Assembly (NCBI GenBank): GCA_028709785.1 | Contig: JAQUTK010000031.1 | Coordinates: 1 to 44,059, forward strand | Reading direction: 5' to 3' | Length of the DNA: 44,059 nucleotides | From: Bacteroidales bacterium | GTDB taxonomy: Bacteria > Bacteroidota > Bacteroidia > Bacteroidales > JAQUTK01 | Part shown: positions 40,454 through 44,059 of the stretch, one piece after another | Numbering within the stretch: position 1 is the first letter of the stretch | Layout: every line of letters begins with the position of its first letter | Program-made: the position numbers and the translations under genes | The notes under the pieces: model-generated | Database searches by the model: none | What the model saw: only the letters and a program-made list of their open reading frames with translations | What the model was told of the DNA's origin: nothing

Positions 40454-41844
40454 AAACAACACACCGTATCCTTCTGCTTCTCTTCCTGCTCACGGGGTTG
40501 ACCGCGCAGGCAAAGGTCTATAATGTGAGAAACTATGGCGCCAAAGGCAATGGCAAAACAATCGATACCAAAGCCTTTAATAAGGCGATAGAGAAAGCCT
40601 CAAAAGCAGGAGGGGGCACCGTCTATGTGCCGGCCGGCAGTTATCCCTGCTATTCCATCCATCTGCAAAGCAACATCACCTTGTATCTCGAGTCGGGGTC
40701 GAAGATCATCGCCGCCTTCCCAAGCGAAACAGAGGGGTATGATGAGGCAGAAGAGAATGCATATACTATGTATCAGGACTTTGGGCACAGTCACTGGAAG
40801 AACTCGCTGCTGTGGGGCATCGGTTTGGAAAACCTGACCATCTGCGGTTCTGGAATGATCTTTGGTGAGGGACTCTCCCGCGAAGAGAGCCGCATCAAAG
40901 GTGCAGGCAACAAGGCGATCAGTTTGAAGCTCTGCCACAATGTGACGCTGAAAGATTTCTCGATGCTTCGTTGCGGACATTTTGCGCTGCTCGCCACCGG
41001 TGTGGATAATCTCTCGCTGCAAAACCTGAAGGTAGATACCAACCGCGATGGCTTTGATATCGACTGCTGCCGCAATGTACGCATCAGCAACTGTACGGTC
41101 AACTCCCCCTGGGATGATGCCATCGTGCTCAAAGCCTCTTATGCCTTAGGCTATTTCCGCGATACGGAAAACGTAACCATTTCCGACTGCTATGTCTCCG
41201 GTTTTGACAAGGGCACCGTGCTGGCAGGTACCTGGGAAACCTACGAACCCCAGGCTCCCGATCATGCCGGCAATACGGGACGCATCAAACTGGGTACCGA
41301 GTCGAGCGGAGGCTTTAAGAATATAGCCATCACCAATTGCATCTTTGAACACTGTCGCGGACTGGCGATCGAGTCTGTGGATGGTGGGCACCTCGAAGAT
41401 GTAGTGATCAGCAACATCACGATGCGCGACATCGTCAACTCTCCGATATTCCTCCGTCTCGGAGGCCGCATGAGAAGTCCGCAGGGAACACCTCCCGGAA
41501 GCATGAAACGGATCCGCATCAGCGATGTCAATGTCTATAACGCAGACTCGCGCTATAGTTCCATAATCAGCGGCATACCCGGTTGTCTGATCGAAGATGT
41601 CACCCTTCGCAACATTGTCATCTATTATAAAGGAGGATACACTCCCAATGATGTAGCTCCCGTCATTCCGGAGATGATCAAGTCCTATCCCGAGCCGGTG
41701 ATGTTTGGCACGACTCCTTCCTCCGGATTCTTTGTCAGACATGCCCGTAACATCGTTTTTGACAAAGTGAAATGCTATTTTGAGAAGCCCGACGGAAGAC
41801 CTCTTTTCGTAACCGATGATGCGCAGGTCAGTTATGAGAATTAA
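40450..41844 (+). CDS. GH28-family pectinase-like glycosidase
   Basis: 464 residues with a signal peptide ending LTAQA near residue 21. The right-handed beta-helix begins with YNVRNYGAKGNGKTIDTKAFNKAI, typical of pectate-degrading families. GH28 catalytic elements are present in part: the NxDG motif as NRDGFDID (Asn-198, Asp-200), the paired Asp-222/Asp-223 in PWDDAIVLK, and RIKLG at Arg-278 to Gly-282. The usual GHG motif between the last two is not seen; the position reads SGFDKG. GH28 enzymes hydrolyse polygalacturonan or rhamnogalacturonan backbones. The change may mean an altered specificity. It overlaps the DUF4450 gene by 4 bp. With the two GH140-like enzymes it suggests work on pectic side chains. 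Confidence 0.9.
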   Translation: MKTTHRILLLLFLLTGLTAQAKVYNVRNYGAKGNGKTIDTKAFNKAIEKASKAGGGTVYVPAGSYPCYSIHLQSNITLYLESGSKIIAAFPSETEGYDEAEENAYTMYQDFGHSHWKNSLLWGIGLENLTICGSGMIFGEGLSREESRIKGAGNKAISLKLCHNVTLKDFSMLRCGHFALLATGVDNLSLQNLKVDTNRDGFDIDCCRNVRISNCTVNSPWDDAIVLKASYALGYFRDTENVTISDCYVSGFDKGTVLAGTWETYEPQAPDHAGNTGRIKLGTESSGGFKNIAITNCIFEHCRGLAIESVDGGHLEDVVISNITMRDIVNSPIFLRLGGRMRSPQGTPPGSMKRIRISDVNVYNADSRYSSIISGIPGCLIEDVTLRNIVIYYKGGYTPNDVAPVIPEMIKSYPEPVMFGTTPSSGFFVRHARNIVFDKVKCYFEKPDGRPLFVTDDAQVSYEN

Positions 41845-41891
41845 ATAAAGTTAATAGTTTTCGCGGATGATACAACATTGAATAATATTAT

Positions 41892-41899
41892 TATATTTG
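41892..41899 (+). promoter_or_regulatory. -7 box of the YtxH-holin operon
   Basis: TATATTTG matches TAnnTTTG, 33 bp before the YtxH start. The -33 element is weak. It separates this operon from the GH28 gene upstream. Confidence 0.5.
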
Positions 41900-41932
41900 C
41901 GGTAGAGTATTCACCTTTAATAAAACAACATT

Positions 41933-42166
41933 ATGAAACCGGTTGATTCAAAATTACTGTTAGGCTTACTAATTGGAGCCGCAGTAGGAGGAGCTATTAC
42001 TTATTTAGCAACTTCAGATAAGAAAGAAGAGTGGATGAAAGAACTTTCCGCTTTGGCAGGAAAGGCAAAGGAAGGTTTCAATGAAGCACTGGCCCTTGCA
42101 AAAAGCAAATGTTGCAGCGCACCTGAAGCACCAGAAGCGCCAGAAACAAGTTCAACGGACGTATAA
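41933..42166 (+). CDS. YtxH-domain small membrane protein
   Basis: 77 residues. One N-terminal membrane helix with small residues (LLLGLLIGAAVGGAITYLA) is followed by a Lys/Glu-rich helix and an Ala/Pro/Glu tail, the layout of YtxH/general-stress family proteins. These are of unknown biochemical function and often appear with holin-like proteins. It is the first of three closely packed genes; the next begins 6 bp after its stop. Envelope stress or lipid homeostasis is a common suggestion for such clusters but is inference here. Confidence 0.85.
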   Translation: MKPVDSKLLLGLLIGAAVGGAITYLATSDKKEEWMKELSALAGKAKEGFNEALALAKSKCCSAPEAPEAPETSSTDV

Positions 42167-42172
42167 ACCTTC

Positions 42173-42556
42173 ATGACAATGGAAAGAGAACCACGGGCCA
42201 TCTTTGAAGAATTAAGGAGAGATGTGTCAGCCTATATCGACACCCGGCTTCAGATCCTCCGATTGGAGCTGTATGAGAAAACATCACGCACTGTAGCCAC
42301 TTTGTCGTTTGGGCTGATACTTCTCTTTCTGGCTTTGTTTGCCTTCTTCTTTCTCTTTCTGGCTTTCGGATTCTTTTTGGGGGAGTGTTTGGGTAGTGTA
42401 GCCGGTGGTTTTGCCATTGTCGCCGGCTTTTACCTGGTTGCTACCGGTCTGTTTTTTCTTTTCGGAAAACAGGTTCGTACCTGGCTGATCAATAAAGTTT
42501 TGATTGCGCTTTCAACAACAGATTCAAAAGATCAAACAGAAGATGGCACTGAATAA
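42173..42556 (+). CDS. Phage-holin-like membrane protein (holin family 3_6 type)
   Basis: 127 residues. An amphipathic N-terminal helix (EELRRDVSAYIDTRLQILRLELYEK) precedes two membrane helices at about 45-70 and 80-105. This is the layout of the Phage_holin_3_6/DUF1469 family, which in spite of the name is widespread in non-viral bacterial genomes. No phage gene is nearby. It is the second gene of the YtxH operon and overlaps the third by 14 bp. Start may be the second methionine two codons on. Confidence 0.85.
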   Translation: MTMEREPRAIFEELRRDVSAYIDTRLQILRLELYEKTSRTVATLSFGLILLFLALFAFFFLFLAFGFFLGECLGSVAGGFAIVAGFYLVATGLFFLFGKQVRTWLINKVLIALSTTDSKDQTEDGTE

Positions 42557-42902
42557 TCTACAAGAGCTCCAGATGGAGCGGGAGAGGCTTCTTGCGATCA
42601 GCAAAGAGCACGAACTCAAACTAAAGGATGATTATGCCTATCTGAGTGAAAACGCAGGACGCATTATTATAGATGCCACCCTGGCGGCAGCTCAGTACCG
42701 CTTGGGGTTGCTGTTGCATCGAGGCGATACAGAAACAGAAGAGGAGAGTGGCGAACCTCCCAAATCCATGGCTGCTACGCTCATGGGTGAGATCATCGGG
42801 TTGGTGAAAGAGAACCTGACTCCTCTGGCCATTTTCAGAATCATCAAACCATTCGCTGTAGCATTTGTTGTTCGAAAAATAAGAAATATGTTTAAGCGTT
42901 AA
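42543..42902 (+). CDS. Small conserved protein of the YtxH-holin operon
   Basis: 119 residues from the ATG inside the end of the holin-like gene; the frame is open from 42504 but that part lies within the preceding gene. The N-terminal third is a charged helix or coiled coil (LQELQMERERLLAISKEHELKLKDDY), followed by an acidic linker and a C-terminal hydrophobic, basic helix (AIFRIIKPFAVAFVVRKIRNMFKR). I do not recognise a named family. Its overlap with the holin-like gene indicates translational coupling and a shared role at the membrane. The stop codon lies in the stem of the terminator that follows. Confidence 0.75.
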   Translation: MALNNLQELQMERERLLAISKEHELKLKDDYAYLSENAGRIIIDATLAAAQYRLGLLLHRGDTETEEESGEPPKSMAATLMGEIIGLVKENLTPLAIFRIIKPFAVAFVVRKIRNMFKR

Positions 42903-42930
42903 GGACTTGGGCCTTAACGCTTTTATTTTG
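42894..42930 (+). terminator. Terminator of the YtxH-holin operon
   Basis: AAGCGTTAAGG (42894-42904) and CCTTAACGCTT (42912-42922) form a perfect 11-bp stem with a 7-nt loop, followed by TTATTTTG. The stem includes the stop codon of the last gene. It isolates this operon from etfBA. Confidence 0.85.
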
Positions 42931-43000
42931 CTCTCTGCCTCTTCCTGAGGGGTTTGGGGGTGCTTTGCTTTGCTCATATCGACGATTTAACTTCAAAAAG

Positions 43001-43031
43001 TTTCCGATACAAAATACTTTTACTACTTTTG
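43001..43031 (+). promoter_or_regulatory. Promoter of the etfBA operon
   Basis: TTTC at 43001-43004 and TACTTTTG at 43024-43031, spaced 19 bp, fit the Bacteroidetes consensus with one mismatch in the -33 element. The leader would be about 30 nt. Confidence 0.7.
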
Positions 43032-43066
43032 GCCGTTCAACTTTTTGAAAACGGAAAATAACTAGA

Positions 43067-43945
43067 ATGAATATGAACTACAAAATTATTGTTTTGGCCA
43101 AACAGGTTCCCGATACAAGAAATGTAGGTAAAGACGCCATGAAGGCAGATGGAACGGTAAACCGTGCTGCTCTTCCGGCGATTTTTAATCCTGAAGACTT
43201 GAATGCGTTGGAACAGGCTTTACGTATTAAAGACAAGAATCCAGGATCAACAGTGTATATGCTGACCATGGGTCCGGGCAGAGCTGCAGACATTATCCGC
43301 GAAGGTTTGTTTCGGGGAGCTGACGGAGGCTATCTGCTTACAGACCGTGCATTTGCAGGTGCGGATACGCTGGCTACATCCTATGCTTTGGCTATGGCAA
43401 TCAGAAAGATCGGTCACTTTGACCTGATCATCGGTGGTCGTCAGGCTATCGACGGTGATACCGCTCAGGTAGGTCCGCAGGTAGCAGAAAAGCTGGGTCT
43501 GACACAAATCACCTATGCGGAAGAGATTAAAAGTATAGAAAACGGACGCATTACTGTGACCCGTCATATTCCCGGTGGAGTGGAAACTGTTGAAGGTCCG
43601 CTGCCTATCGTGGTGACTGTGAACGGTTCGGCGGCACCTTGCCGTCCCCGCAACGCAAAGATGGTGATGAAGTACAAACATGCGCGCACTGTAACTGAAA
43701 AGCAACAGGGTAATCTGGATTACACCGATCTGTATGCCACACATGACTATCTCAATCTGGAGGAGTGGAGTGTTGCAGACGTGAAAGGCGATCTTGCACA
43801 ATGTGGATTGGCCGGTTCGCCGACAAAGGTGAAATCCATTCAAAACATTGTCTTCCAAACCAAAGAGAGTAAAACGATCTCCGATTCCAACCATGATATC
43901 GAGGGACTGATTGTCGAACTGTTAGCTAACCATACGATTGGATAA
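43067..43945 (+). CDS. etfB: Electron transfer flavoprotein beta subunit
   Basis: 292 residues, cytoplasmic. EtfB pairs with EtfA to carry electrons between acyl-CoA dehydrogenase-type enzymes and other carriers, binding FAD mainly through EtfA and AMP or a second flavin in EtfB. The sequence has the canonical KIIVLAKQVPDT start, INPEDLNALEQAL-like segment (here FNPEDLNALEQAL), GRQAIDGDTAQVGP and RHIPGGVETVEGPLP. It is somewhat longer than the typical 250-260 residues, with a longer C-terminal tail. The etfA gene begins 4 bp after the stop, so they form an operon with their own promoter. Whether it is a bifurcating Etf cannot be judged here. Confidence 0.96.
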   Translation: MNMNYKIIVLAKQVPDTRNVGKDAMKADGTVNRAALPAIFNPEDLNALEQALRIKDKNPGSTVYMLTMGPGRAADIIREGLFRGADGGYLLTDRAFAGADTLATSYALAMAIRKIGHFDLIIGGRQAIDGDTAQVGPQVAEKLGLTQITYAEEIKSIENGRITVTRHIPGGVETVEGPLPIVVTVNGSAAPCRPRNAKMVMKYKHARTVTEKQQGNLDYTDLYATHDYLNLEEWSVADVKGDLAQCGLAGSPTKVKSIQNIVFQTKESKTISDSNHDIEGLIVELLANHTIG

Positions 43946-43949
43946 AGAT

Positions 43950-44059
43950 ATGAATAACTTATTTGTTTATTGCGAGATAGAAGACGGCATCGTTGCCGAT
44001 GTGAGTCTGGAGCTACTTACGAAGGGCCGTTCATTAGCTAACGAGTTGAAATGTCAACT
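43950..44059 (+). CDS. etfA: Electron transfer flavoprotein alpha subunit, 5' part
   Basis: The first 36 codons of a gene cut by the window end. It begins MNNLFVYCEIEDGIVADVSLELLTKG and continues RSLANELKC, the usual start of an EtfA with a domain I strand followed by a helix. It starts 4 bp after etfB. The FAD-binding C-terminal domain lies outside the window. Confidence 0.88.
   Translation, partial: MNNLFVYCEIEDGIVADVSLELLTKGRSLANELKCQ

Noticed and set aside
42173..42556. Prophage remnant suggested by the holin-like protein
   Set aside because: No other phage gene, integrase or attachment site is nearby, and this holin-like family is common in ordinary bacterial operons.
43247..43894. 215-codon frame opposite etfB
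   Set aside because: Antisense shadow of a highly conserved gene; composition follows the etfB codons.
1..44059. CRISPR arrays, tRNA or rRNA genes, insertion sequences, SusC/SusD pairs
   Set aside because: I looked for direct-repeat arrays, cloverleaf-like segments, transposase motifs and TonB-dependent receptor motifs and saw none; a covariance-model search could still reveal a small RNA that I cannot see by eye.

Overview
The window looks like a chromosome segment of a Bacteroidales bacterium, probably close to Parabacteroides or Bacteroides. The evidence is repeated matches to the Bacteroidetes promoter (TTTG around -33, TAnnTTTG around -7), Bacteroidetes-type lipoprotein and hybrid two-component families, and many secreted glycan-degrading enzymes. 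The genus is an inference. I see no rRNA, tRNA, CRISPR array, insertion sequence or prophage. Recognised genes cover most of the window; shorter stretches hold terminators, promoters and small repeats.

Layout. Positions 1-4700 hold a surface lipoprotein, a BspA-type leucine-rich-repeat protein with 69-bp coding repeats, and a YbdG-type mechanosensitive channel. Positions 4800-14600 hold a GH31 enzyme, then a long minus-strand block: a CsgG-like protein, a GH140-like enzyme, a YciI-like protein, an NAPE-PLD/UlaG-like metallo-hydrolase, an SGNH esterase and a GH38 alpha-mannosidase. Divergent from GH38 is a 1338-residue regulator built like a hybrid two-component system (HTCS). It is followed by an unrecognised TPR-like protein with a two-helix C-terminal membrane anchor (18.9-20.7 kb), a 4Fe-4S protein, and a GH92 mannosidase with a COG1237-type metallo-hydrolase. 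Next come a multi-PAS histidine kinase, a second GH140-like enzyme, an N-acetylmuramoyl-L-alanine amidase, an unknown exported protein and a DUF4153 membrane protein. The last third has a GH97 glycosidase, a membrane-anchored MutS-like ATPase, a DUF6055-type metallopeptidase-like lipoprotein, a translationally coupled DUF4450-GH28 pair, a YtxH/holin-like/small-protein operon, and etfB with the start of etfA.

How it fits together. Seven or more glycoside hydrolases (GH31, GH38, GH92, GH97, GH28, two GH140-like) and an esterase are spread over the window without any SusC/SusD pair. GH38 and GH92 point to mannose-containing glycans; GH28 and GH140 point to pectic side chains. The set looks like auxiliary enzymes supplementing uptake loci elsewhere, not one complete locus.

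The most interesting object is the HTCS-like regulator at 14771-18787. Its reading frame, beta-propeller sensor, membrane segment and AraC DNA-binding domain are intact. Yet every residue I expect for phosphotransfer is replaced: the kinase His, the ATP-binding Asn and Asp, the glycine boxes, the receiver Asp and the receiver Lys. It therefore looks like a phosphorylation-independent transmembrane transcription factor sitting next to an alpha-mannosidase operon. Secondary points are the TPR/two-TM protein, C-terminal sorting-like domains on two proteins, a GH28 lacking the usual GHG motif, a dispersed palindromic repeat family, and a 44-bp duplication across a stop codon.
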